Source: Crateriforma conspicua | Lineage (GTDB): Bacteria; Planctomycetota; Planctomycetia; Pirellulales; Pirellulaceae | Length of the DNA stretch: 64,000 nt | Assembly (NCBI RefSeq): GCF_007752935.1 | Contig: NZ_CP036319.1 | Span: 4,878,501 to 4,942,500 of the forward strand | Direction of reading: 5' to 3' | Shown here: piece by piece, positions 19,078-27,738 of the stretch | How positions within the stretch are numbered: the stretch's first letter is position 1 | Layout: each line of letters opens with the position of its first letter | Position numbers and translations under genes: made by a program | Notes under the pieces: generated by a model | The model's database searches: none | Seen by the model: the letters and a program-made list of their open reading frames with translations, nothing else | What the model was told of the DNA's origin: nothing

Positions 19078-20559
19078 CTATTTCGACGACCGACGCTTGG
19101 CCAGCCAATCACCGTACTCGGGCCGCTGTCGCCACTGATCGATGTACGGCTGATACTCAGGCGTTTCATTCCAGAATCGCGACGGCGGATCTCCCGGCAA
19201 CAAACGCCCTTCGGGATAATCCATTCCCGCGATGCTATCCTGGACCGACTGATTCCACTGGATCAGTTTTTCCATCAAACGCTTGGCGTCATCGGGTCGC
19301 GAATCAAACAAGTCATTGGTTTCAGAAAGATCATTCGCCAAATCGTACAGTTCAAAATTGCCCTTGCGAATGTCAGTCGTCAGTAATTTCAAGTCGCCGT
19401 CGATCACAGCCAAACGACCGGAATGACGAAAGTTCAGCGGTTTCGTTCGTGCTGGAATCGGTTCGCCCGCAACCGCCGCCTCAATCATCGGCATCAGGCT
19501 GATCCCATCCATGGGGCGATCAGGCTGGCTGTCTTGCATTCCCAATGCATCCAAGATCGTGGGCAGGATGTCGAACGTCCCGCTTCGCGTCATCAAAGTA
19601 TGCGGCTGGTCAACGCGATTGGGCCATTCCAACAATGCCGGGACCAGTAAACCGCCCTCATAGATCGTGCCTTTGTTGCCGCGCAGGGGTCCGGTCGACG
19701 ACGGCGTGATTTTGGGCAAACCCCCGTTGTCACTGCAGAACCACAGGATCGTTTCGTCCGCGACCCCCGCGTCGCGCAAACCCTGACGCAGGGTGCCGAT
19801 ACTGCGATCCATTGCCACCAATTCGCCATAGTGATTTTTCGAGGCTTCATCCAAATCATCAAAACCTTCCATGTCCGCTTCATCGGCACGGAAGGGGCTG
19901 TGCGGCGTCCCATACCAGATCACCGCCAAGAATGGTTGGTCACTTTTTGCTTGGCGATCAATGAACTCCAGAGCTTGATCGACAACAATTTCTGACGAAT
20001 CCCCCTCGTATTCAACGAAGCTGCCGCGATGGCTCATGATCGGGTCACGATCAAAAAAGTTCGTTACAGAAATCCATTGGTCAAAACCGAAGTGACCGGG
20101 ATGATGTGAATCGGTATGCAACACGGGAACACCGGGGCCCCGCAAACCATTCAAGTGCCATTTCCCAAAGTGGCCTGTTGTGTATCCGGACTTCTTCAAC
20201 AACTGTGCGATCGTGACCTCCTGGCGTCGCAACGGATATCCATGACTCAGGGTACCGGTACGATCGTTGTTGCGTCCGGTCAATACGCTCGCGCGAGTCG
20301 GCGAACAAACCGGTGCGCCGGCATAGAACCGATCGAAGCGAATCGAATGCCGGCTCATTTCATCCAGATGTGGCGTCTTCAAGATCGGATGCTGATAGTA
20401 CCCCGTCTGTGCCCATCCCATGTCGTCGGCCATGACCAACACGACATTGGTTCTGTTGGAATCCTCGCCGCATACATCGACGGCAAAGGCCAGACCCATG
20501 ATCCAAAAACCGACCCAACCGATCACGCGTCGGTCAGCCAAACGTCGACAAAAAAACAT
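19078..20559 (-). CDS. Secreted sulfatase (arylsulfatase family S1)
   Basis: 493 aa from the ATG at 20559, with an N-terminal hydrophobic signal (VIGWVGFWIMGLAFAVDVCG). Metal ligands appear in VLVMADDMGWAQ, and the formylglycine motif is CSPTRASVLTGR, whose cysteine is matured by a separate enzyme. GKWHLNG and FCSDNGG are the other family blocks. It hydrolyses sulfate esters, probably on algal polysaccharides as expected of a marine planctomycete. The neighbouring PIG-L deacetylase on the same strand could act on the same glycans, though a 130-bp gap separates them. Confidence 0.94.
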   Translation of the reverse strand: MFFCRRLADRRVIGWVGFWIMGLAFAVDVCGEDSNRTNVVLVMADDMGWAQTGYYQHPILKTPHLDEMSRHSIRFDRFYAGAPVCSPTRASVLTGRNNDRTGTLSHGYPLRRQEVTIAQLLKKSGYTTGHFGKWHLNGLRGPGVPVLHTDSHHPGHFGFDQWISVTNFFDRDPIMSHRGSFVEYEGDSSEIVVDQALEFIDRQAKSDQPFLAVIWYGTPHSPFRADEADMEGFDDLDEASKNHYGELVAMDRSIGTLRQGLRDAGVADETILWFCSDNGGLPKITPSSTGPLRGNKGTIYEGGLLVPALLEWPNRVDQPHTLMTRSGTFDILPTILDALGMQDSQPDRPMDGISLMPMIEAAVAGEPIPARTKPLNFRHSGRLAVIDGDLKLLTTDIRKGNFELYDLANDLSETNDLFDSRPDDAKRLMEKLIQWNQSVQDSIAGMDYPEGRLLPGDPPSRFWNETPEYQPYIDQWRQRPEYGDWLAKRRSSK

Positions 20560-20689
20560 CACAACATCTCACTGAGGCAGGGGAGGGCAAGACTTTCGCG
20601 GGGGCCCCGGCACCTGTCGCCGCGTTCGGACCGATCGCGACGTTATCAATAAAAAAAAAAGCAGGCCAGTGCCGGTGGGATTCCACATC

Positions 20690-21481
20690 CTAGCCCTTTT
20701 CGACCTCGCCGCGTGGTTTGCCCGGGACGATCACGTCCGCCAAGGCGTCTCGCAACGGGTCGTCATCGCGGCCACAGACCCCCCAGTGTTCACGCCGACG
20801 CCAGCCTTCGGCAAAGGAATACTGACCGCTCATCCGACCGACCTCTGCGGAACCATCTCGCATGGTTTGTAGGTAACTGTCCATGCCTTGGGACTGGTCC
20901 AGCCAGACCTTTTGACTTTCATGACAGGCCAAAGCCTGCTGCTTCTGGTCGATGACGTCACTGATATTCACATAGAAATGCGGCACCACCAATTCGCCGG
21001 TCGGCTGGCGATTGCCAACCGGCTGAGCGTGATAAACCGTGACGGGATCGTCGTAGGTGCCCACCGGAGGATCACTTTCCAGGTTCGGCATACCGTGTGC
21101 GAATGCCGCGCCGACGGCCAGACGACACGCATTCTCGTGGTCTTCCATATAGTCGCACGGCGAATGTGTCAAAATCACGCTCGGCTGAACTTGGCGGACA
21201 ACGGCAGCGACCTTTTGCAACAAATCGGTGCGATAGTGGATTTCCATGTCCGGGCAAATCGGCGGGTGAAAGACCGCGCCCAGCGATTCGGCAGCTTGGC
21301 GTGCTTCGTTCAAACGGATGCGTGCCGTTTCCTCGCGACCGGTCACGGTCGATCCCCGGCACCCATCGGCGATGTCCATGTAATGCAAGTCCCAACCACG
21401 CTGCTTCAGCAGAATCATCGTTCCAGCCATCAGAAATTCGATGTCGTCGTGGTGTGCGGCAATGGTCAAAGCGGTGGGCAT
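20690..21481 (-). CDS. PIG-L/LmbE family N-deacetylase
   Basis: 263 aa. Zinc-dependent deacetylase of the LmbE fold, acting on N-acetylglucosaminyl groups in lipids, mycothiol/bacillithiol-type precursors or glycans. The family AHPDDE motif is AHHDDIE here, with His for Pro; the distal HxxH-type ligand lies in DYMEDHENACRLA. IADGCRGS and THSPCDYMEDH also fit. No signal peptide, so cytoplasmic. Confidence 0.88.
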   Translation of the reverse strand: MPTALTIAAHHDDIEFLMAGTMILLKQRGWDLHYMDIADGCRGSTVTGREETARIRLNEARQAAESLGAVFHPPICPDMEIHYRTDLLQKVAAVVRQVQPSVILTHSPCDYMEDHENACRLAVGAAFAHGMPNLESDPPVGTYDDPVTVYHAQPVGNRQPTGELVVPHFYVNISDVIDQKQQALACHESQKVWLDQSQGMDSYLQTMRDGSAEVGRMSGQYSFAEGWRRREHWGVCGRDDDPLRDALADVIVPGKPRGEVEKG

Positions 21482-21614
21482 CGTGCGTGTCTTGTCGAAG
21501 CAGATGGAATGCGAGAAAGTCTGTCACGTGTCGTCGCGGGCTGGATGATTCGAAATGGTCCCGCGTGGCGATGCCAAGCATACCGATTTCGCAGGTTCAT
21601 GCAGGAGCCGACCT

Positions 21615-22493
21615 TTGGCGATCATCACGCTTACCACCGACTTTGGATCCACCACCGGCTACGTCGCCCAGATGAAAGCCGTCTTGCTACGGCGTTCGCC
21701 TGACAGCGTCCTGGTGGACATCACCCACGATGTTCCACCGCAAAACACGACGGCCGCCGCGATTTGGTTGGCCGACACGTTGCCTTGGTTCCCCAGCGGT
21801 TCGGTTCATTTGGCCGTCATCGACCCGGGGGTGGGAACATCCCGCAAAATCTTGGTCGGCAGGTTCGAATGCCCCAACCAATCGGGGATCAACGACCAAC
21901 ACTTCATCGTTGGCCCCGATAACGGTTTGTTCAGTTTGCTGAACATTGTCGACGCGTGGCACTTGGATGAAACCGCGATGCGAACGGTGCGGAATGTCTC
22001 CAATACGTTTCACGGCCGCGATTTGATGGCCCCGGCTGCCGCCGCGATCGCCGGCGGAATTCCGTTGTCCGAACTGGGCGAACGTCGCATCGATCCCGTT
22101 CGCTTCCCCCTTCCCAAACCGGAACACCGATCCGACGCACCAGCGGGATCAACCGAAATCCGCGGGAAAGTGCTGTACGCGGATTCCTTTGGGAATCTGA
22201 TCACCAACATTCACTCGGCTGACTATCCGTCCGGGCACACCATCACGGAAGCTTGGATTGATTGCCCCAAAGAATCGACGCCGATTTTGGCGCGACCGGT
22301 TGCCACCTACGGCGACGCGACGCCTGGCGAACTGGTCGTCCTATGGGGGTCCGGCGGGCGAGTGGAATTCGCCGTTTGCAATGGCAACGCCGCCGAGCGA
22401 CTTGCCCTGGATGTTTATGGGGCCGATTCAAGATCTCTGCCGTCACTGACGTTGCGGCTTGATGATTCCACCGACCGACGGGATGCGCCTTGA
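21615..22493 (+). CDS. S-adenosyl-L-methionine hydroxide adenosyltransferase (DUF62)
   Basis: 292 aa. The enzyme cleaves SAM to adenosine and methionine using water. Recognised by ITLTTDFGSTTGYVAQMKAV at the N-terminus, DITHDVPPQNT, VIDPGVGT, VGPDNGL and FHGRDLMAPAAA, then the C-terminal barrel with YADSFGNLITNI. The start is TTG at 21615: the family begins with the ITLTTDFG strand, and AGGAG (21603-21607) sits 7 bp upstream. Its last 79 bp overlap the convergent ion-channel gene. Confidence 0.9.
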   Translation: MAIITLTTDFGSTTGYVAQMKAVLLRRSPDSVLVDITHDVPPQNTTAAAIWLADTLPWFPSGSVHLAVIDPGVGTSRKILVGRFECPNQSGINDQHFIVGPDNGLFSLLNIVDAWHLDETAMRTVRNVSNTFHGRDLMAPAAAAIAGGIPLSELGERRIDPVRFPLPKPEHRSDAPAGSTEIRGKVLYADSFGNLITNIHSADYPSGHTITEAWIDCPKESTPILARPVATYGDATPGELVVLWGSGGRVEFAVCNGNAAERLALDVYGADSRSLPSLTLRLDDSTDRRDAP

Positions 22494-22966
22494 ACCTGAT
22501 CCGACTTGGCCGCTTTGGGCAGTGTTTCCAGATTTAATTCTTCGATGACGATCAAACGCTGCACCACCGCAAACAACAGTGCCGTGCTCCAGCCGAAAAC
22601 CAACAAACCTGTCATCGCCTGGATCCCGGCTGCGATACGCCAGTGGGATTGTACGACGATATCCCCATAGCCGAGCGACGTGAATGTGACGGCGGAAAAG
22701 TACATCGCATCTTCGAACGTATTGATCAGTGCCTCGGACTGTACCCACCAATACAGCGTTGCCCACACCAAGACTTCGATGATGTGCATCACCAGCAGCG
22801 TTGCCGCCGTACGAGCCAAAATATTCAACACCGCCACGAAGCCAAGTCGGGCGCGGAAATGGTCACGGTGTATGAACAGATTTCGAATCCAAAACCCTGT
22901 CCCCACCGCATGAATGGCGACGGTGACGATCGTCAATCCGATTCCGACGATGATCGGGACCAACAT
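22415..22966 (-). CDS. Two-helix potassium/ion channel protein
   Basis: 183 aa. Four hydrophobic segments; the last two flank a pore loop with the selectivity filter TSLGYGDI (K+ channel TxGYGD type). The first two helices resemble those of small bacterial Ion_trans_2 proteins. The C-terminal tail of about 45 residues is hydrophilic, Ser/Arg-rich, and is encoded by DNA that overlaps the 3' end of the SAM hydroxide adenosyltransferase gene on the other strand. No ligand-binding RCK domain is present. Confidence 0.85.
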   Translation of the reverse strand: MLVPIIVGIGLTIVTVAIHAVGTGFWIRNLFIHRDHFRARLGFVAVLNILARTAATLLVMHIIEVLVWATLYWWVQSEALINTFEDAMYFSAVTFTSLGYGDIVVQSHWRIAAGIQAMTGLLVFGWSTALLFAVVQRLIVIEELNLETLPKAAKSDQVQGASRRSVESSSRNVSDGRDLESAP

Positions 22967-23140
22967 TACGCTTTACCTATCACCCAAGCCGACGTTTGAT
23001 ACACGAATCCAGCAATGGTGATCCGACCTAACCGGACCACTTTTGCCATGGGCCTTGGCGACTTTCCCGATGCCCGATTTGCTTCGCCGATAACCGCGGT
23101 AGAATTTAAGGGACTTGGGGAAATGCCGCGAGCCTGTTGA

Positions 23141-24199
23141 ATGCTGAACAACAACTTTGATCAACCACTGTGCATTGGCCCCCATCGTTTGATGCCGGGA
23201 CAACGCCAAACGATCGACTTGCCAGTGGGTCATTTGGTCACCCACCAGGTCTTGGATCTGACCGTACACGTTCGCCGCGGCGAAAACCCGGGACCGCGAT
23301 TGCTGGTCACGGCCGCCATCCACGGCGATGAAATCAACGGCACCGAAGCGATTCGGCGTTTGCTGAATCGACGCATGCGTCACTTGGCGGGCGACTTGAT
23401 TTTGATCCCGGTCGTCAATTTGCCGGCCTTCGTCAATCGCAGTCGCTACCTGCCGGATCGACGTGATTTGAACCGTTTGTTCCCCGGATCAAAGAACGGT
23501 TCCTTTGGCGCCCGTTTGGCGGATCTTTTGACCAAAGAAATCGCCACCCAGTGCACTCACGCCATCGATCTGCACACCGGTGCGGTCAACCGTCCCAATC
23601 TGCCCCAAATCCGCTACAGCGACGATGTGCCGGGGGCCAAGGAACTGGCCGAAGCTTTTTGCGCGCCCGTGACGATCGCTTCTTCGGTTCGCGAGGGTTC
23701 CTTTCGTGACGTGTTCGGTCGCCAAGGCATGGTGCAACTGATGTACGAGGGCGGCGAAGCGGGCATCTTGGAACCGGCCCCCGTTCAGTTGGCCATCAAT
23801 GGTGTGCTGTCGGTCATGCGTCATTTGCAAATGTTGCCGCAACCCAAACGCACCGAAACGCGTGGAAAAACCGTTTTCTGCGAACAAACCACTTGGCAAC
23901 GTGCACCGCGGGGTGGACTGTTTTTGCCTTCGGTCAACCTGGGTGCCTTTGTCGAAGAGGGCATGATTCTTGGGAAGATCGGCGATCCGCTTGGACGCCA
24001 AAAAACACCCATCTTTGCCACGCATTCCGGCGTCGTCATCGGTCGATTGCGAAACGGCGTCATCGACGAAGGCGACGGGATCTTCCACATCGGGCTGACC
24101 CGCCGCGAGGGGGCGATCGCCAAAAGCATCCAGGCGGCCGAAGCCGACTTGGACCACGGACTGGATCATCCGGTGTTCGACGAAGACGTCGAATCTTAG
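23141..24199 (+). CDS. Succinylglutamate desuccinylase/aspartoacylase family protein
   Basis: 352 aa. Zinc carboxypeptidase-like fold: AAIHGDEINGTEAI carries the first ligands (HxxE), PVVNLPAF and DRRDLNRLFPG follow, and AIDLHTG carries the third histidine. The C-terminal domain is beta-rich (FATHSGVVIGRLRNGVIDEGDGIFHIG). Family members deacylate N-acylated amino acids or small peptides. Residues suit catalysis, but the substrate is not readable. It stands alone between the ion channel and the PhoD gene. Confidence 0.88.
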   Translation: MLNNNFDQPLCIGPHRLMPGQRQTIDLPVGHLVTHQVLDLTVHVRRGENPGPRLLVTAAIHGDEINGTEAIRRLLNRRMRHLAGDLILIPVVNLPAFVNRSRYLPDRRDLNRLFPGSKNGSFGARLADLLTKEIATQCTHAIDLHTGAVNRPNLPQIRYSDDVPGAKELAEAFCAPVTIASSVREGSFRDVFGRQGMVQLMYEGGEAGILEPAPVQLAINGVLSVMRHLQMLPQPKRTETRGKTVFCEQTTWQRAPRGGLFLPSVNLGAFVEEGMILGKIGDPLGRQKTPIFATHSGVVIGRLRNGVIDEGDGIFHIGLTRREGAIAKSIQAAEADLDHGLDHPVFDEDVES

Positions 24200-24410
24200 G
24201 CGGTGTCGGACCGGACCGTTCCACCGCAGCGGGACACCAGTACCTTCAGCGCTTCGGCCAATTCCCAGGACCATCGTGCACCCTCGCACCTCCCACCGTG
24301 CTGAAGCGGCTGAGCTATGATGCTGCTGATCACACGATCGCAGCCGCACGATTCCTGTCCCACCTGCCGTTGGCCTCCTTCCATCGGCACCCCACTCGCC
24401 GGACACGACC

Positions 24411-25901
24411 ATGAAACGCCGACCTTTTCTGATCGCTCTCGGTTCTCTGCTGACGTCTTGCAAGTTGGCTCTCGGCAACGCCGTCGATCGCCAATTACGT
24501 GTCACGCTAAAGAATGCCCACAAAGGCACTTTGGACATCGACACCCAGTTGCTTGACAGCTACGGGCCGCCGCCGGCCGATCGGCGTCAGTTCTATCTTG
24601 ACGCTCGCAAGGTGTTCTCTGAAAACCCGAACGCCGACTTTACAAACCAAGCCATCGTCGATGCGGCCAAGCGTCATCGGTTGCATCTCATGGGCGGCCC
24701 GATGTTAGGTGATCTCCACAGCGACAGCGTGTCCATTTGGTTGCGACCGGCGACCACGCAAACTTGCTCGATCGCGATCGACGGCAAAACGTTCGATGGC
24801 CAAGTTGATCAGGCTGGCGAAGCATTGCGAATTCCCATCACCGGATTGGCCCCCAACACCGGTTACGAATACCAGCTTCGCGTGGGCGATCAAATGACCG
24901 CCGAAGGAAGTTTCACCACCGCGCCGTTGAATAATGCAACTGACACGGTGCGAATCGCCTTCGGATCCTGCTGTCACAAAATCGGCGTTCACAACCTGAA
25001 CCTGTTTCGACAGATCGTCGGGCGTCACCCTCATGCGATGATGTTACTTGGTGACATCGCGGTGGATGACCGCGAAGGCAACATCGCAATGCATCGCGCC
25101 GATTATCAACTGCGAGACGTTTCCAATGCTTGGCGTGAACTGTCATCCCAAGTTCCGCTGTATGCCTCATGGGATGATCACGACTACTTCAACAACGACC
25201 TCAGCGGCGTCCCCAAGCGATTCACCGCAGCCGATCGCGATGGCGTTCGGTCGGTATGGCATGAAAATTGGAACAACCCACCGGCCAATGACCAACGGGA
25301 CGGCATCTATTTCAACACTCGCATCGGCCCGATTGAAATCATCATGCTGGACACCCGATCGTGTCGCCAAAACTCACGCCGCAATCGATACGGATCTTAT
25401 TTGGGCGAAGCTCAACAAGCCTGGCTGAAAAACACGCTTCAAAATTCGAATGCACCGTTCAAGATCATCAGCAGTGGAACGATGTGGAGCGACTACGTTT
25501 CTAACGCCAAGGATTCATGGGGCAGTTGGGACACGGAGGCTCGTGAAGAGATCTTCCAGTTGATCGAACAAGAAAAACTCAGTGGCGTCCTGCTTGTCTG
25601 CGGTGATCGACACGGCGCCCGCGGCTTCCGAATCCCTCGTCCCTCAGGGTTTGCCTTCTATGAATTTGAGCCGGCCACGTTGGGCGGCGTTTCCGGACCG
25701 GCCGGCTTGGTCAAAGACTGTCCCGATCAACTGTTCGGTTACAGCGGCACCGACGACAAAGGAAACGATTTCATCGCTTTCGGCGAATTCACGTTCGACA
25801 TGGCCGCCGACGATCCGACGGTCACTTTCCGACTGATCGGCCAGCACGGTGATGTCCTCGAAGAAATCCCGTTGGCCTTGTCCGATCTGACGCCTGCTTA
25901 A
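24411..25901 (+). CDS. PhoD-like alkaline phosphatase/phosphodiesterase
   Basis: 496 aa. Signal peptide with RRPF (Tat-like) and a lipobox-like LTSC at residues 14-17, so possibly a lipoprotein exported folded. After about 90 unusual residues comes a PhoD N-terminal fibronectin-like domain (SVSIWLRPATTQTCSIAIDGK ... LAPNTGYEYQLRVGD) and then the metallophosphatase core: FGSCCHKIG, LLGDIAVDDREG, ASWDDHDYFNND, EIIMLDTRSCRQN, and GDRHGARGF. These are the Fe3+/Ca2+ ligands of the family. Likely scavenges phosphate from organic esters in the periplasm. A sulfatase gene follows on the same strand. Confidence 0.9.
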   Translation: MKRRPFLIALGSLLTSCKLALGNAVDRQLRVTLKNAHKGTLDIDTQLLDSYGPPPADRRQFYLDARKVFSENPNADFTNQAIVDAAKRHRLHLMGGPMLGDLHSDSVSIWLRPATTQTCSIAIDGKTFDGQVDQAGEALRIPITGLAPNTGYEYQLRVGDQMTAEGSFTTAPLNNATDTVRIAFGSCCHKIGVHNLNLFRQIVGRHPHAMMLLGDIAVDDREGNIAMHRADYQLRDVSNAWRELSSQVPLYASWDDHDYFNNDLSGVPKRFTAADRDGVRSVWHENWNNPPANDQRDGIYFNTRIGPIEIIMLDTRSCRQNSRRNRYGSYLGEAQQAWLKNTLQNSNAPFKIISSGTMWSDYVSNAKDSWGSWDTEAREEIFQLIEQEKLSGVLLVCGDRHGARGFRIPRPSGFAFYEFEPATLGGVSGPAGLVKDCPDQLFGYSGTDDKGNDFIAFGEFTFDMAADDPTVTFRLIGQHGDVLEEIPLALSDLTPA

Positions 25902-25972
25902 CTTTTGATCGCAGCGTCAGCTCGCTACGCCGTCCGCCCGAACAAACAGCCCGCCACCGCCGGGGTCTGACC

Positions 25973-27559
25973 ATGAAACTTCGCGATTGCTTTTGTCTGT
26001 TCGTTTGTTGTTCGCTGGCAATGGCGTTTTCCGACACAGGAAACGCAGCGGACCATCCGAGTGTCCCGGCTTCGACGAACGTTGATGCGAATCCGCCAAC
26101 GACCGAGGTCGCAGGCAACGATGCGAACGACAAGAAACCCAATGTGTTACTGATCGTTTGCGACGATTTGAATACGCACGTTTCACCGGCCGGATATCAG
26201 CCGATTCAAACACCGACCCTGGCCGCGTTTGCCGATAACGCGATGACGTTCGAAAGGGCCTATTGCCAATATCCCGTCTGCGGCCCGTCCCGCGCGTCTT
26301 TTCTCAGCGGGCTGTATCCGCAATCGACCGGTGTCCTGGATAACACCGCAGACATTCGAAACACGCGCCCTGGAACCACGACGCTGCCACAGTTTTTAAA
26401 ACAGAACGGTTACTGGACCGCCAGCGTCGGAAAAGTCTTTCATTCGCCCAGACACGAACACGGCCACACCGCTTGGGACGAATTCATCCGCTTCGACAAC
26501 GATGAATTGCCCGTCGTACGTGATGCAAGGATCCGATTCGAAGCCGAACACGGCAGCATTACGGACCGCACGAATCGAAAGGCTTGGAAAGAGATTCAAA
26601 AATCAGTCTCCGCCAAACTGAACGCCCAAACGCCACCCGGCTACGGCCGCAGCGGCCTGGACGATTATCAACACAAAGATGGCAAGAACGTGCGTCAAGT
26701 CCAACAATGGTTGGTCGACAACGCCAACGGCGACCAACCATTCTTCATCGCCTGTGGCATTCAAAAACCACACGTGCCATTCCTAGCCCCCGGCAAATAC
26801 TTCGATCGATACCCTGTCGCCGAAATCTCCTACGTGCCTGACCGCCCAGAGTTGTGGGATTCCATCCCCGGCACTGCCATTTCCAAACGATACGAAGCTT
26901 TTGGATTCGAATTGGGTATCGAGAACGATGACCTGCGTCGACAGTACATGCAGGCTTATCATGCATGCGTTTCCTTCATCGATTCACAGCTGAAAATTGT
27001 CTTCGATTCGTTGAAAGAGTCCAAACACTGGGACGACACCATCGTCATCTTCACTTCCGATCACGGCTATCACCTTGGCGACCATTTTCTGTGGGGAAAG
27101 GTCACTCTGTTTGATATCGGCACGCGAGTCCCGTTCTTGATTCGAGCTCCAGGGTTGACTCGACCTGGCACTCGATCGCAGGCCATGATCGAGTTGATCG
27201 ATATCTATCCGACCATCGCGGATCTGACACAACTGTCACCGCCGAAATCGATACAGGGACATTCTTTGCGTCCGTTGTTGAAGCACCCGGAACGGAAAGG
27301 CACCAAGGAATACGCCTACACCGTCGTCAAACGCGGCCCGAAGGTTGGCCATGCAATTCGCAATCAACACTGGCGTTATGCGTATTGGCCTGACGGCGAA
27401 GAGTTATACGATTTAGAGAATGATCCGCTGGAGAAAGAGAACTTGGCGGGGCGCCCCGCCTTTGCCGAACAGATCGCCACGATGCAAATCGCATTGAAAG
27501 CCAAACAACAACAGGCGTCATCTGAAAATGCCGCGATGCGATCAGCCTCTGACGACTAA
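25973..27559 (+). CDS. Secreted sulfatase (iduronate-2-sulfatase-like)
   Basis: 528 aa with a cleavable signal (LFVCCSLAMAFSDTGNAAD). Family blocks are VLLIVCDDLNTH (metal ligands), the formylglycine motif CGPSRASFLSGLYP, GKVFHSPRHEHG, FFIACGIQKPHVPF and IVIFTSDHGYHLGDH. The VCDDLNTH and CGIQKPHVPF blocks favour the iduronate-2-sulfatase/choline-sulfatase side of the family. Predicted periplasmic or extracellular, acting on sulfated glycans. Follows the PhoD gene by 71 bp. Confidence 0.93.
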   Translation: MKLRDCFCLFVCCSLAMAFSDTGNAADHPSVPASTNVDANPPTTEVAGNDANDKKPNVLLIVCDDLNTHVSPAGYQPIQTPTLAAFADNAMTFERAYCQYPVCGPSRASFLSGLYPQSTGVLDNTADIRNTRPGTTTLPQFLKQNGYWTASVGKVFHSPRHEHGHTAWDEFIRFDNDELPVVRDARIRFEAEHGSITDRTNRKAWKEIQKSVSAKLNAQTPPGYGRSGLDDYQHKDGKNVRQVQQWLVDNANGDQPFFIACGIQKPHVPFLAPGKYFDRYPVAEISYVPDRPELWDSIPGTAISKRYEAFGFELGIENDDLRRQYMQAYHACVSFIDSQLKIVFDSLKESKHWDDTIVIFTSDHGYHLGDHFLWGKVTLFDIGTRVPFLIRAPGLTRPGTRSQAMIELIDIYPTIADLTQLSPPKSIQGHSLRPLLKHPERKGTKEYAYTVVKRGPKVGHAIRNQHWRYAYWPDGEELYDLENDPLEKENLAGRPAFAEQIATMQIALKAKQQQASSENAAMRSASDD

Positions 27560-27738
27560 TTGCCGGACATTCACTGGACCAATGCAGCGCATCGTCGCTC
27601 TTTGCTGTGCTAAAACTGCGAATCGTGACGCTGCTTTCGCAAGGTGAAAGACGACAATTCGAATCAAAAACCGGATTGCGGCCACGGCGTCATGCTTGTC
27701 GTTCAAGTTCCCCATGGACACCTGAATCGAAAATGGTA

